Shown here: positions 27,768-36,766 of the stretch, piece by piece
Layout of the letters: every line of letters starts with the position of its first letter
Position numbering within the stretch: the stretch's first letter is position 1
Assembly: GCA_964444835.1 (NCBI GenBank)
Contig: CAYUIT010000002.1
Span: 152,801-216,800 of the forward strand
From: CADEED01 sp964444835
GTDB lineage: Bacteria > Pseudomonadota > Gammaproteobacteria > Steroidobacterales > Steroidobacteraceae
Length of the DNA: 64,000 nucleotides
Direction: 5' to 3'
Position numbers and translations under genes: made by a program
The notes under the pieces: model-generated
What the model was told of the DNA's origin: nothing
Databases searched by the model: none
Seen by the model: the letters and a program-made list of their open reading frames with translations, nothing else

Positions 27768-29230
27768 TAGGCCAACTTCTTCTTCAGCAGCTCATTGAGC
27801 TGCGCGGGGTTGGCCTTGCCACCCGTCGCCTTCATGACTTGGCCCACGAAGAAGCCGAACAACTTGTCCTTACCCGAGCGGTACTCGGCGAGCTGCCCCG
27901 GATTCTTCGCCATCACCTCATCGATGGCCTTCTCGATCGCGCTGGTGTCCGTGATCTGCTTCAGGCCCTTCTCTTCGATGATCGCATCGGCGTCACGGCC
28001 CGTGGACCACATCGCCTCAAATACGTCTTTCGCGATCTTGCCCGAGATCGTGTTGTCGGTAATCCGGCGCAGCAATCCGGCCAACGCGGCCGGCGCGATC
28101 TTGCTCGCCGTGATCTCCAAGTTGTTAGTATTGAGCGCGGCGGCCAACTCGCCCGACACCCAATTGGCTGCAAGCTTGCCGAGCTCCCGGCTCGGCTTGC
28201 CGCCAGCCAGTAACTCGGCCGTGCGCTCGTAGAACTCCGCGAGCTCTTTGCTCGCAGTCAGCACGCCCGCGTCGTACTCGGACAAGCCATACTCGGCGAC
28301 GAAGCGCGCAGCCTTTTGATCGGGCAACTCCGGCAAACTCGTCCGCACACGCTCGATGTAGGCCGCATCGATCTCGAGCGGCAGCAGATCGGGGTCAGGG
28401 AAGTAGCGGTAGTCGTTCGCCTCTTCCTTCGAGCGCATCGAGCGCGTCTCGCCCTTGTCCGGGTCGTACAAACGCGTCTCTTGCACGACCTTCCCGCCCG
28501 ATTCCAGTAAGTCGATCTGGCGCGCCACTTCGTAGTTGATCGCCTTCTCGACGAAGCGGAACGAATTCAGATTCTTGATCTCAGCGCGAGTGCCAAACTT
28601 CGCCGCGCCGCGCTTGCGGACCGACACGTTGGCATCGCAGCGAAACGAACCCTCTTGCATGTTGCCGTCGCAAATCTCGAGGTAGCGCACCAGCGTGTGG
28701 ATCTTCTTGAGATACGCCACGGCCTCTTTCGCCGAACGCATATCAGGCTCCGACACGATCTCGATGAGCGGCGTACCGGCGCGATTCAGATCGATACCCG
28801 ACCACTTGCCGAGGCCTTCATGCAGCGACTTACCAGCGTCCTCTTCGAGATGCGCCCGTGTGATGCCGACGCGCTTGCGCGTACCGTCGTCGAGCACCAC
28901 TTCGAGCGTGCCTTGACTAACGACTGGCAACTCGTACTGGCTAATCTGATAACCCTTCGGCAAGTCAGGATAGAAGTAGTTCTTGCGCGCAAACACCGAG
29001 CGCGGCGCGATCGTGGCGCCAATCGCCAAGCCGAACTTCACGGCCATCCGCACCGCTTCGGCATTCAACACCGGCAGCACGCCCGGGTAGCCCAAATCAA
29101 CCAAGTTGGCTTGCGCGTTCGGGTTCGCGCCGTAGGCCGTGGCAGAGTTTGAGAAGATTTTCGAGCGGGTCGAGAGCTGCGCGTGAATCTCGAGCCCGAT
29201 GACGGTTTCCCAATCGTGATTGGCAGTCAT
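27767..29230 (-). CDS. gatB: Asp/Glu-tRNA(Asn/Gln) amidotransferase subunit B
   Basis: About 487 residues from ATG 29230 (an upstream extension is not conserved). 'ETVIGLEIHAQLSTRSKIFS' is the GatB start and 'FYPDLPKGYQISQYELP' a signature; the C-terminal YqeY-like tRNA-binding domain ends 'KATGGKANPAQLNELLKKKL'. Activates the glutamate or aspartate attached to tRNA by phosphorylation before ammonia from GatA is added. 13 bp after gatA. Confidence 0.98.
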   Translation of the reverse strand: MTANHDWETVIGLEIHAQLSTRSKIFSNSATAYGANPNAQANLVDLGYPGVLPVLNAEAVRMAVKFGLAIGATIAPRSVFARKNYFYPDLPKGYQISQYELPVVSQGTLEVVLDDGTRKRVGITRAHLEEDAGKSLHEGLGKWSGIDLNRAGTPLIEIVSEPDMRSAKEAVAYLKKIHTLVRYLEICDGNMQEGSFRCDANVSVRKRGAAKFGTRAEIKNLNSFRFVEKAINYEVARQIDLLESGGKVVQETRLYDPDKGETRSMRSKEEANDYRYFPDPDLLPLEIDAAYIERVRTSLPELPDQKAARFVAEYGLSEYDAGVLTASKELAEFYERTAELLAGGKPSRELGKLAANWVSGELAAALNTNNLEITASKIAPAALAGLLRRITDNTISGKIAKDVFEAMWSTGRDADAIIEEKGLKQITDTSAIEKAIDEVMAKNPGQLAEYRSGKDKLFGFFVGQVMKATGGKANPAQLNELLKKKLA

Positions 29231-29243
29231 GGCAACAGGTCCG

Positions 29244-30701
29244 TTAGCTCGCCCACTCCGCTGGCACGCGGCGGTGCCAGTCGGTGGCAAGTTGGTATTG
29301 ATGAGCGGCGTTCAACAGCTTCGCCTCAGCGAACTGCGCGCCGATGAGCTGCAAGCCCACCGGCAAGCCGGCGGCGAAACCGCAGGGAATCGACATTGCC
29401 GGCACGCCGGCCATATTCGCGCCGATCGTGTAAATGTCGTTGAGATACATCGTGATCGGATCCGACGTCTTTGCGCCGAGTCCGAATGCGACCGTCGGCG
29501 TCGTCGGGCCGAGCAGCACATCGACTTCCTGAAACGCGCGCGCGAAATCTTGCGCAATGAGCTGCCGCACGCGCTGTGCTTGCAAGTAATAGGCGTCGTA
29601 ATAACCCGCGGACAACACGTAGGTGCCCGTCATGATGCGGCGCTTGACCTCGGCACCGAAGCCCTCGCCCCGCGAGCGCTTGTAGAGATCTTCGAGACTC
29701 GTCGGATTCTGACAACGGTAGCCGAAGCGCACGCCATCGAAACGCGCCAAGTTCGATGACGCCTCTGCAGGGGCAACCACGTAGTACGTGGGCACCGACA
29801 AGGGCAGCGCCGGCAGCTTGACGTTCACGAGCTTCGCACCCAGCTTTTCATACACGGCGAGCGCTTCGCGGATCGTCTTTTCGACGACGGCATCGAGCCC
29901 TTTGTCGAAGAACTCTTCGATCACGCCGATGCGCACACCGGTCAAGGGCTGCTGCAACGCAGCCACGTAGTCCGGCACTGGCAAATCGACGCAAGTGGAG
30001 TCGCGTGGATCGAAGCCCGCCATCGCGCCGAGCACCAGGGCTGCATCCTCGGCAGAGATTGAAATCACACCGGCCTGATCGAGGCTCGAAGCGAACGCGA
30101 TCATGCCGTAGCGCGACACGCGGCCGTAAGTCGGCTTGATGCCCGTCACACCGCACAATGCGGCCGGTTGCCGAATCGAGCCGCCCGTGTCCGTCGCCGT
30201 CGCCACGGGAACGAGACGCGCCGCCACAGCAGCCGCAGAGCCGCCGGATGACCCGCCCGGAACCAATTTCGGATCCCAGGGATTCTTCACGGGGCCAAAG
30301 AAACTCGTCTCGTTCGACGAACCCATTGCGAACTCGTCCATGTTCGCTTTGCCAAGCATGATCATGCCGGCGTTCTTCAACCGCTCCGTGACAGTGGCGT
30401 CATACGGCGACACAAAGTTGTCGAGCATGCGCGAGCCGCAGGTCGTGCGAACGCCCTCAGTGCAGAAGATATCCTTGTGCACGAGCGGCAAACCGGTGAG
30501 CGGCTTGGCCGTGCCCGCCGCAAACTCGCGATCAGCCGCCGCCGCCGCCGCCATGGCGGACTCGCCCGTGATCGAAATCATGGCGTTCAGCTTCGGCTGG
30601 CTCGCTTCGATGCGTTGCAGCAGCGTGCGTGTGACTTCGACGCAGGAAAACTCGCGCGCGCGTAGGCCCCGGGCCAGCTCCGTCAGTGTCAATTTGAACA
30701 T
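29244..30701 (-). CDS. gatA: Asp/Glu-tRNA(Asn/Gln) amidotransferase subunit A (amidase)
   Basis: 485 residues. Amidase-signature glutaminase that releases ammonia for the GatB reaction. The catalytic Ser-cisSer-Lys triad is visible: Lys in 'LVHKDIF', Ser in 'PGGSSGGSAAAVAAR' and Ser in 'TATDTGGSIRQPA'. 'GVTGIKPTYGRVSRYG' is also conserved. Middle gene of the gatC-gatA-gatB operon. Confidence 0.98.
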   Translation of the reverse strand: MFKLTLTELARGLRAREFSCVEVTRTLLQRIEASQPKLNAMISITGESAMAAAAAADREFAAGTAKPLTGLPLVHKDIFCTEGVRTTCGSRMLDNFVSPYDATVTERLKNAGMIMLGKANMDEFAMGSSNETSFFGPVKNPWDPKLVPGGSSGGSAAAVAARLVPVATATDTGGSIRQPAALCGVTGIKPTYGRVSRYGMIAFASSLDQAGVISISAEDAALVLGAMAGFDPRDSTCVDLPVPDYVAALQQPLTGVRIGVIEEFFDKGLDAVVEKTIREALAVYEKLGAKLVNVKLPALPLSVPTYYVVAPAEASSNLARFDGVRFGYRCQNPTSLEDLYKRSRGEGFGAEVKRRIMTGTYVLSAGYYDAYYLQAQRVRQLIAQDFARAFQEVDVLLGPTTPTVAFGLGAKTSDPITMYLNDIYTIGANMAGVPAMSIPCGFAAGLPVGLQLIGAQFAEAKLLNAAHQYQLATDWHRRVPAEWAS

Positions 30702-30707
30702 GGCGAG

Positions 30708-30998
30708 CTACTCGATGACGCGCGGGACGAGGTACAGACCCGCCTCGACCTGCGGCGCGTTGCGCTGATATTGCTCGTGATGATCAGTTTCGGTGACCGC
30801 GTCGGCACGGAGCCGTTGCGCCAAGCCCGGCAGCGGATGCGCCATCGGCGCGACGTCTTTGGCAGCCACTTTTTCCAGTTGACTAACGAGTTCGACGATG
30901 CGCGACAAGCTGTCCTGGTAAACAGGGATTTCGGTGTCGGTCAGGTTCAAGCGCGCGAGGTGCGCGAGGTGCTGAATTTGGGCGCGATCGAGGCTCAT
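30708..30998 (-). CDS. gatC: Asp/Glu-tRNA(Asn/Gln) amidotransferase subunit C
   Basis: 96 residues. Small subunit that clamps GatA to GatB. 'QIQHLAHLARLNLTDTEI' and 'PLPGLAQRLRADAVTETD' (usual form 'LREDxV') are the signatures, and 'GLYLVPRVIE' is the usual C-terminus (VPKVIE). ATG 30998 gives the normal size; the frame upstream (to 31124) has no similarity and covers the promoter region. 6 bp before gatA. Confidence 0.95.
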   Translation of the reverse strand: MSLDRAQIQHLAHLARLNLTDTEIPVYQDSLSRIVELVSQLEKVAAKDVAPMAHPLPGLAQRLRADAVTETDHHEQYQRNAPQVEAGLYLVPRVIE

Positions 30999-31034
30999 GG
31001 ATGGCAAGATTTTTGTGCGAAAAATGTGCGCGAA

Positions 31035-31063
31035 ATCATACACGTCGCCTTGTGGAGTGTCCT
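31035..31063 (-). promoter_or_regulatory. Putative sigma70 promoter of gatCAB
   Basis: On the minus strand, AGGACA (31063-31058, 4/6 to TTGACA) is separated by 17 bp from TATGAT (31040-31035, 5/6 to TATAAT), preceded by TG as in extended -10 elements. The predicted start, around 31028, leaves a ~30-nt leader before gatC. This is the best two-box promoter I see in the window. Confidence 0.5.
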
Positions 31064-31123
31064 GCAGATTGTTAAATTGACAGAACATTCCGCGCCATGA
31101 CGGTGCGTTTCGGTCACTAGTCA

Positions 31124-32167
31124 ATGTTCAAACGCTTACGAGGCTATTTCTCGAGCGATCTGTCGATCGACTTGGGAACAGCCAACACGCTGATTTATGT
31201 CCGCGACAAGGGCATCGTGCTCAATGAGCCGTCTGTCGTCGCGGTCCAAGACGAACCCACGCGCGGCGGCAAGGTGATTGTCGCTGTCGGCGCCGAGGCC
31301 AAGAACATGCTGGGCCGAACGCCCGGGCACATCACAGCCGTGCGCCCGATGAAGGACGGCGTCATCGCCGACTTCACCTACACCGAGAAGATGCTGCAGT
31401 ACTTCATCGGCAAGGTACATGGCAATCGCGTGCTGAAGCCCTCACCGCGCGTGCTCGTGTGCGTGCCGATTGGTTCGACACAAGTCGAGCGTCGCGCGAT
31501 CAAGGAATCAGCCGAAGGCGCTGGTTCGCGCAGCGTGGCAATTGTTAGTGAGCCGATGGCGGCTGCGGTCGGCGCTGGCTTGCCGGTGCACGAAGCGCGC
31601 GGCTCGATGGTGCTCGATATCGGCGGCGGCACATCGGAAGTCGCCGTGCTGTCGTTGAACGGCATCGTGTATGCCGCGTCGGCACGCATCGGCGGCGATC
31701 GCTTCGATGAAGCGATCATGAACTACGTGCGCCGCAACTACGGCATCTTGATCGGCGAAGCCACGGCGGAGCGCATCAAGATCGAAATCGGCTCGGCCTA
31801 TCCGGGCCAGCAAGTGCGCGAACTGTCCGTGAAGGGCCGCAACCTCTCGGAAGGTGTGCCGCGCAGCTTCACACTGAACTCGAACGAAATTCTCGAAGCG
31901 CTGCAGGAGCCATTGCAAGGCATCGTCGGCGCCGTCAAGCAAGCACTCGAACAGACTCCGCCAGAACTTGGAGCCGACGTCGCTGAGCGCGGCATCGTGC
32001 TCACCGGCGGTGGTGCACTGCTGCGCGACATCGACAAGCTGCTAATGGAAGAAACGGGCTTGCCGGTCGTCATCGCCGAAGACCCGCTCACCTGTGTAGC
32101 GCGCGGCGGCGGACGCATCCTCGAATTGATGGACGAGATGGGGCCCGGCCACTTCGGTCTCGAGTAG
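31124..32167 (+). CDS. mreB: Rod-shape determining actin homologue MreB
   Basis: 347 residues, standard length. Actin-fold ATPase forming membrane-bound filaments that organise lateral-wall synthesis. 'SIDLGTANTLIYV' is phosphate loop 1, 'MVLDIGGGTSEVAVLSLNG' phosphate loop 2, and 'GIVLTGGGALLRDID' the adenosine motif. It heads the elongasome cluster (mreBCD-mrdA-rodA...). Divergent from gatC across 125 bp. Confidence 0.99.
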   Translation: MFKRLRGYFSSDLSIDLGTANTLIYVRDKGIVLNEPSVVAVQDEPTRGGKVIVAVGAEAKNMLGRTPGHITAVRPMKDGVIADFTYTEKMLQYFIGKVHGNRVLKPSPRVLVCVPIGSTQVERRAIKESAEGAGSRSVAIVSEPMAAAVGAGLPVHEARGSMVLDIGGGTSEVAVLSLNGIVYAASARIGGDRFDEAIMNYVRRNYGILIGEATAERIKIEIGSAYPGQQVRELSVKGRNLSEGVPRSFTLNSNEILEALQEPLQGIVGAVKQALEQTPPELGADVAERGIVLTGGGALLRDIDKLLMEETGLPVVIAEDPLTCVARGGGRILELMDEMGPGHFGLE

Positions 32168-32179
32168 TTAGCTACCCCC

Positions 32180-33211
32180 ATGGCCAGTTTCGGCACCAGC
32201 GGAAATCGCTCGCTAGCCGGACGCGGCCCTGCGTACGGCTTCCGATTCTTCGTGTACGCCGTCATTTCGATCGTCCTCATGTTCTACGATCAGCGCGGCG
32301 GCTGGCTCGAGACCGTGCGCAGCGGCTTGTCGGCCGCTGCCTATCCGTTCCAATTGGCCGTCAATAGCCCGAGTGCCGCCTGGCGCTGGACGCGCGACAA
32401 CTTCGCCGACCGCGAACGGTTGCAAGCCGAGAATCTCGAACTTCGCGAACAACTGCGCATCGCGCAATTGCGCGCGCTGCGGTTCGAGGCGCTCGAATCC
32501 GAAAACGCCAAGCTCCGCCACTTCGAGACGGCTCTGCCGCCGCTGATCGACAAGACACTCGCCGGCGAAGTCGTCGGCGTTGAACTCTCGGCCTTGCGAC
32601 AGCGCTTGCTGATCAATCGCGGCATGGCGAACGGCGTCGCCAAGCGCCAGGCCGTGATCACGGGCGACGGCGTGCTGGGCCAAGCTTTGCGCGTGAGCCC
32701 CTGGAGTTCCGAGATCATCTTGATCACCGACTCGGAACACGCGTTGCCGGTTCAAGTGCAACGCAGTGGTTTGCGTTCGATCGCGATCGGTGTCGGCAAG
32801 AGCGACCTGCTGAGCCTGCCGTATGTGCCGCTCAACTCGGACATCCGCGAGGGCGACCTGCTGGTGACGTCTGGTCTCGGGGGTGTGTTCCCATACGGCG
32901 TGCCGGTCGCCAAAGTCACGGAGGTGAAGCGCGATCCGTCGCTGCCGCTCGCGCAAATCACGGCACAACCGCTGGCGAAGATCGATTCCGACCGGCAAGT
33001 CCTCTTTGTCTGGTTCACGCCGGGGCATCCGGCCGCACCCGGCGACGAGTCGACGACCGGCAATGCCGCCTTCCAGCCCGCACCGGTCACGCCTAACAAC
33101 TCAACCGCAGCGACGCAACCGGCGACGAGCCCAACCACGACGCCGAGTGCAGCGCCGAGCCCCGCGAATGCGCCTGCCGCGACGCCCACTCCTTCGGGGC
33201 CACCGCAATGA
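32180..33211 (+). CDS. mreC: Rod-shape determining protein MreC
   Basis: 343 residues. Bitopic periplasmic scaffold of the elongasome that activates PBP2. Transmembrane helix ('FRFFVYAVISIVLMFYDQRG'), then a coiled coil ('DRERLQAENLELREQLRIA'), then the beta-barrel MreC core ('GMANGVAKRQAVITGDGVLG', 'VTSGLGGVFPYGVPVAKV'). A ~65-residue Pro/Thr/Ala-rich low-complexity tail (from about 33040) extends beyond the usual core. mreD begins 4 bp before its stop. Confidence 0.97.
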   Translation: MASFGTSGNRSLAGRGPAYGFRFFVYAVISIVLMFYDQRGGWLETVRSGLSAAAYPFQLAVNSPSAAWRWTRDNFADRERLQAENLELREQLRIAQLRALRFEALESENAKLRHFETALPPLIDKTLAGEVVGVELSALRQRLLINRGMANGVAKRQAVITGDGVLGQALRVSPWSSEIILITDSEHALPVQVQRSGLRSIAIGVGKSDLLSLPYVPLNSDIREGDLLVTSGLGGVFPYGVPVAKVTEVKRDPSLPLAQITAQPLAKIDSDRQVLFVWFTPGHPAAPGDESTTGNAAFQPAPVTPNNSTAATQPATSPTTTPSAAPSPANAPAATPTPSGPPQ

Positions 33212-33684
33212 GTCGCAGCGGCGAGCCGCGTTGGACAGTGCTCGTGACGATGCTGATCGCGCTCGGCATCCAAGTCGTGCCGCTGCCCGATTGGCTGAGC
33301 GTCGTGCGGCCACCGTTCCTGGTGCTCGTGGTGCTCTATTGGAGCATTTCGGCACCCCGCGCTGGCGGCATTTTCGTCGCCTGGATCGCCGGCCTCGCCC
33401 TCGATGTGTTCAAGGGCGCGGTGCTGGGGCAGCATGCCCTCGCCGTCTCGTTAGTCGCCTACGTCACGATCTTGTTGCACCAACGGTTGCGCAATCAGCC
33501 GGTGGTGCAGCAAGCGCTGTTCATTTTCGCGATGCTCGCACTGTATGAGCTCGTCGTGTTTTTCATCGACGGGTGGACCGGCCATCGGGTCACGTCGTAC
33601 TGGCGCTGGACGCACCCGGTGATCGGCGCTTGCATGTGGCCGATTGCGACCCTGCTACTGGGTCGCACCCATGCCCCTCGTTAG
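33208..33684 (+). CDS. mreD: Rod-shape determining membrane protein MreD
   Basis: 158 residues with about five hydrophobic segments ('VLVTMLIALGIQVVPLP', 'FLVLVVLYWSI', 'GIFVAWIAGLALDVFKGAVL', 'ALFIFAMLALYELVVFF', 'IGACMWPIATLLLG'). 'GLALDVFKGAVLGQHAL' is the conserved MreD region. ATG overlaps the mreC stop (ATGA). Confidence 0.95.
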   Translation: MSRSGEPRWTVLVTMLIALGIQVVPLPDWLSVVRPPFLVLVVLYWSISAPRAGGIFVAWIAGLALDVFKGAVLGQHALAVSLVAYVTILLHQRLRNQPVVQQALFIFAMLALYELVVFFIDGWTGHRVTSYWRWTHPVIGACMWPIATLLLGRTHAPR

Positions 33685-33693
33685 CGGTGCCGC

Positions 33694-35619
33694 ATGAGCT
33701 CGGTACGCATCAAAGACCACTGGGGCGAGCAGCGGCTATTCGAGCAGCGCGCCATCATCGCGGGCGTCATCATCGTGCTGCTAACAACCGTCCTGATCGG
33801 CCGGCTGGTCGTTCTGCAAGTGTTTCGGCACGATTACTACACCGAGCTTTCGCAGGGCAACCGCGTGCGTATCGAGCCACTGCCGGCGCCGCGCGGCCTG
33901 ATTCTCGATCGGCACGGTACGGTGCTCGCCGAGAATCGCCCGTCGTTCCAGCTCGAACTCGTGCGCGAGCAAGTTGCCGATGTGGACGACACACTGAAGC
34001 GGCTCGTCGAGATTGGCCTGATCCCGCCCGACGAACTCGACGACGTGCGCAAACTGGTGCGCTCGCGTCGCAGCTTCGAGGGCGTGCCGATTCGCTTGCG
34101 CCTGACTGACGAGGAGATCGCGCGCTTTGCCGTGCATCGATTCGAATTCCCAGGTGTCGACATCGCCACCCGACTCGCGCGCACCTATCCCCATGTCGAA
34201 ATCGGCGTGCATGCGATTGGCTATGTCGGCGCCTTGAGTGAAGCGGATCTGGCACGGATCGATCGCGCGGAGTACGCGGGCACCACGTTGATCGGCAAGC
34301 TCGGCATCGAAGCCGCGTACGAAAATGCGCTTCACGGCACCAACGGCACGCGCGAGATTCTCGTGAACGCCGCAGGTCGCTCGGTCGAGCGGCAAGGCGC
34401 GTTCGTGCCCGAACTGCGCATGCTGCAACCGATCGCGGGCCAGGACGTGATCACGAGCATCGATCTCAAGGTGCAGAAAGTGGCCGAAGAGGCCCTCATC
34501 GACAAACGCGGTGCCGTGGTCGCGATCGATCCTAACAACGGCGACGTCATCGCACTCGTCAGCCGGCCGGGCTTCGATCCCAATGCCTTCGGTCGCGGTC
34601 TCACGCGCGCCGAGTTCAAGGCACTCAACGACAACATCGATCGTCCGTTGCTAAACCGCGCGCTCAAGGGCACGTACCCGCCAGGGTCGACGATCAAGCC
34701 GATCGTTGCACTCGCAGGCCTCACGTACGGCGTTACCGTACCCGAGAACACCAAGCTGTGCGGCGGCGCATTCTCGTTGCCAGGCTCGCGCCATCGGTTC
34801 CGCGACTGGAAGCCCAAAGGGCACGGTCGCGTCGATATGCTGCAAGCGATCGCGCAATCGTGCGACGTGTACTTCTACGATCTGTCTGCCACCTTAGGAG
34901 TCGAGCGCCTCGCCGAGTTCCTCGGGCATTTCGGCTTAGGCGCGGTCACCGGCATCGACATCAGCGGCGAAAAGCGCGGGCTCTTGCCGACACCCGCATG
35001 GAAGCGCAAAGCGTTCTCGCGGCCAGCCGACCAGGTGTGGTTCCCTGGCGAGACGGTAATCTTCGGCATCGGCCAGGGCTACCTACTCACAACACCATTA
35101 CAACTCGCTCATGCCACCGCGATTGTCGGCTCGCGCGGCAAGAGCTATCGGCCGCGGTTGGTCACGGCGCTGCGCGACCCGACTAACAACACGACTCGAG
35201 CGCTCGAGCCGGTGTTGATCGAGGACGTGAAAGTGTCCTCGGCGGAGAACTGGCAGATCGCCATCGACGGCATGATTCGCGTGATGAATGGCGGTACGGC
35301 GTCGCGTAGCCAAGCGGGCGCTCCCTACCAGATCGCCGGCAAGACCGGCACCGCGCAAGTGTTCACCGTCGCGCAGAACGAGAAGTACGACGAGAGCAAG
35401 ATCGACGAACGACTGCGCGACCACGCGTGGTTCGTTGCCTTCGCACCCGCTGACGCACCCAAAATCGCCGTGGCTGTGTTAGTCGAGAATGGTCGCAGCG
35501 GCAGCGGCACGGCGGCCCCGATCGCCCGTCGCATCCTCGACACCTATTTGCTCGGTGCGCCGACGACGGAGCTGCCAAAGCCCGCCGCCAGCGCCGCGCC
35601 GCCCCCAGCCACGGAGTAG
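33694..35619 (+). CDS. mrdA: Penicillin-binding protein 2 (elongasome transpeptidase)
   Basis: 641 residues. Class B PBP with an N-terminal transmembrane helix ('AIIAGVIIVLLTTVLIGRLV'), dimerisation/pedestal domain and transpeptidase domain. The active-site motifs are 'PGSTIKPIVAL' (SxxK), 'AQSCDVYFYDL' (SxD, usual for PBP2) and 'AGKTGTAQV' (KTG). Crosslinks lateral-wall peptidoglycan with RodA. Ends in a short Pro/Ala tail. 9 bp after mreD and 7 bp before rodA. Confidence 0.98.
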   Translation: MSSVRIKDHWGEQRLFEQRAIIAGVIIVLLTTVLIGRLVVLQVFRHDYYTELSQGNRVRIEPLPAPRGLILDRHGTVLAENRPSFQLELVREQVADVDDTLKRLVEIGLIPPDELDDVRKLVRSRRSFEGVPIRLRLTDEEIARFAVHRFEFPGVDIATRLARTYPHVEIGVHAIGYVGALSEADLARIDRAEYAGTTLIGKLGIEAAYENALHGTNGTREILVNAAGRSVERQGAFVPELRMLQPIAGQDVITSIDLKVQKVAEEALIDKRGAVVAIDPNNGDVIALVSRPGFDPNAFGRGLTRAEFKALNDNIDRPLLNRALKGTYPPGSTIKPIVALAGLTYGVTVPENTKLCGGAFSLPGSRHRFRDWKPKGHGRVDMLQAIAQSCDVYFYDLSATLGVERLAEFLGHFGLGAVTGIDISGEKRGLLPTPAWKRKAFSRPADQVWFPGETVIFGIGQGYLLTTPLQLAHATAIVGSRGKSYRPRLVTALRDPTNNTTRALEPVLIEDVKVSSAENWQIAIDGMIRVMNGGTASRSQAGAPYQIAGKTGTAQVFTVAQNEKYDESKIDERLRDHAWFVAFAPADAPKIAVAVLVENGRSGSGTAAPIARRILDTYLLGAPTTELPKPAASAAPPPATE

Positions 35620-35626
35620 CCCGCGC

Positions 35627-36766
35627 ATGATCTACGAGCAAATCGAAACGGGATCGCGTACGCGCCGAACACTCACGGCGACGGCCCGCATCCTGCTGGC
35701 ACTCAAGCTCGACGGCCCGCTACTCATCGGCATCGGCCTCATCGCGCTGTACGGTCTCGTCATCCTCTACAGCGCATCGGGGCAAAGTCTCGACAAAGTG
35801 GCTGATGGCGCGTTCCGTGTGATGCTCGGCGGCATCGCCATGTGCGTGCTGGCACAAGTGAAGCCCGCGTTTCTGCGCCGCATCGCGCCGTGGCTTTATC
35901 TCATCGGCTGCATCTTGCTGGTGATCGTCGACGTGATTGGCTACATCGGCAAGGGTGCGCAGCGCTGGTTAGACCTCGGCATCATCCGTTTCCAACCCTC
36001 GGAAATCATGAAGCTCGCGGTACCGATGGCTTGCGCGTGGTGGCTGCACGATCGCGCGGTACCGCCCGATATGAAGTCGCTGCTGGTTCTCGCTGCGGGA
36101 ATCTTGATTCCCACGGGCTTGACGATCGCGCAACCCGATCTCGGTACGGGCGGCCTGATCTTGATCGCCGGTTTGCTCGTCGTGGTGATGGCGGGGCTGC
36201 AGGTACGGATCATGGCGGCGCTCGCCGGCATCGGCGCCGTCGTCGCGTATTTCGGTTGGAATTTTTTGCACGATTACCAGCGACGTCGCGTCTTGACCTT
36301 ACTCGATCCGGAGGCCGACCCGCTCGGCGCCGGCTATCACATCATTCAATCGCAGATCGCGATCGGCTCGGGCGGCGTCTTTGGTAAGGGCTGGCTGAAT
36401 GGCAGCCAAGGGCAGCTCGAATTTCTGCCCGAGCGCTCGACCGATTTCATCTACGCCGTCATCGGCGAAGAGTTCGGTATGGTCGGAATCGTGCTGCTCC
36501 TGTTGCTCTATTTGTTCGTGGTGGGCCGCTCGATCTACCTCGCGATCGAAACGCAGGACACGTTTGCGCGCTTACTCGCGGGCAGTATCGCGCTCACTTT
36601 CTTCGTATACGTTTTCATCAATGCCGGCATGGTCAGTGGACTGTTGCCGGTCGTCGGCGTGCCACTGCCGCTCATCAGCTACGGCGGTACTTCGATGGTG
36701 ACCCTGCTCGCGAGCTTCGGTATTCTGATGTCGTTGTATTCACATCGGAAACTCGTGGCCTCGTGA
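35627..36766 (+). CDS. rodA: SEDS peptidoglycan glycosyltransferase RodA
   Basis: About 379 residues from ATG 35627; the frame extends upstream inside mrdA without similarity. Polytopic SEDS protein with ~10 helices. 'LYSASGQSLDKV', 'GAQRWLDLGIIRFQPSEIMK' and 'AQPDLGTGGLI' (with the catalytic Asp of SEDS enzymes) are the family hallmarks, and 'GVPLPLISYGGTSMV' is the C-terminal signature. Polymerises lipid II for the PBP2 pair. Stop overlaps the mltB GTG. Confidence 0.98.
   Translation: MIYEQIETGSRTRRTLTATARILLALKLDGPLLIGIGLIALYGLVILYSASGQSLDKVADGAFRVMLGGIAMCVLAQVKPAFLRRIAPWLYLIGCILLVIVDVIGYIGKGAQRWLDLGIIRFQPSEIMKLAVPMACAWWLHDRAVPPDMKSLLVLAAGILIPTGLTIAQPDLGTGGLILIAGLLVVVMAGLQVRIMAALAGIGAVVAYFGWNFLHDYQRRRVLTLLDPEADPLGAGYHIIQSQIAIGSGGVFGKGWLNGSQGQLEFLPERSTDFIYAVIGEEFGMVGIVLLLLLYLFVVGRSIYLAIETQDTFARLLAGSIALTFFVYVFINAGMVSGLLPVVGVPLPLISYGGTSMVTLLASFGILMSLYSHRKLVAS

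Noticed and set aside
31077..31082. TTGACA before mreB as a -35 box
   Set aside because: No -10-like hexamer lies 16-18 bp downstream, so a sigma70 promoter at this place is not supported.
33040..33205. Low-complexity Pro/Thr/Ala region in mreC as a repeat or frameshift
   Set aside because: The frame stays open to a stop that overlaps mreD in the usual way; it is a disordered tail, not a repeat array.
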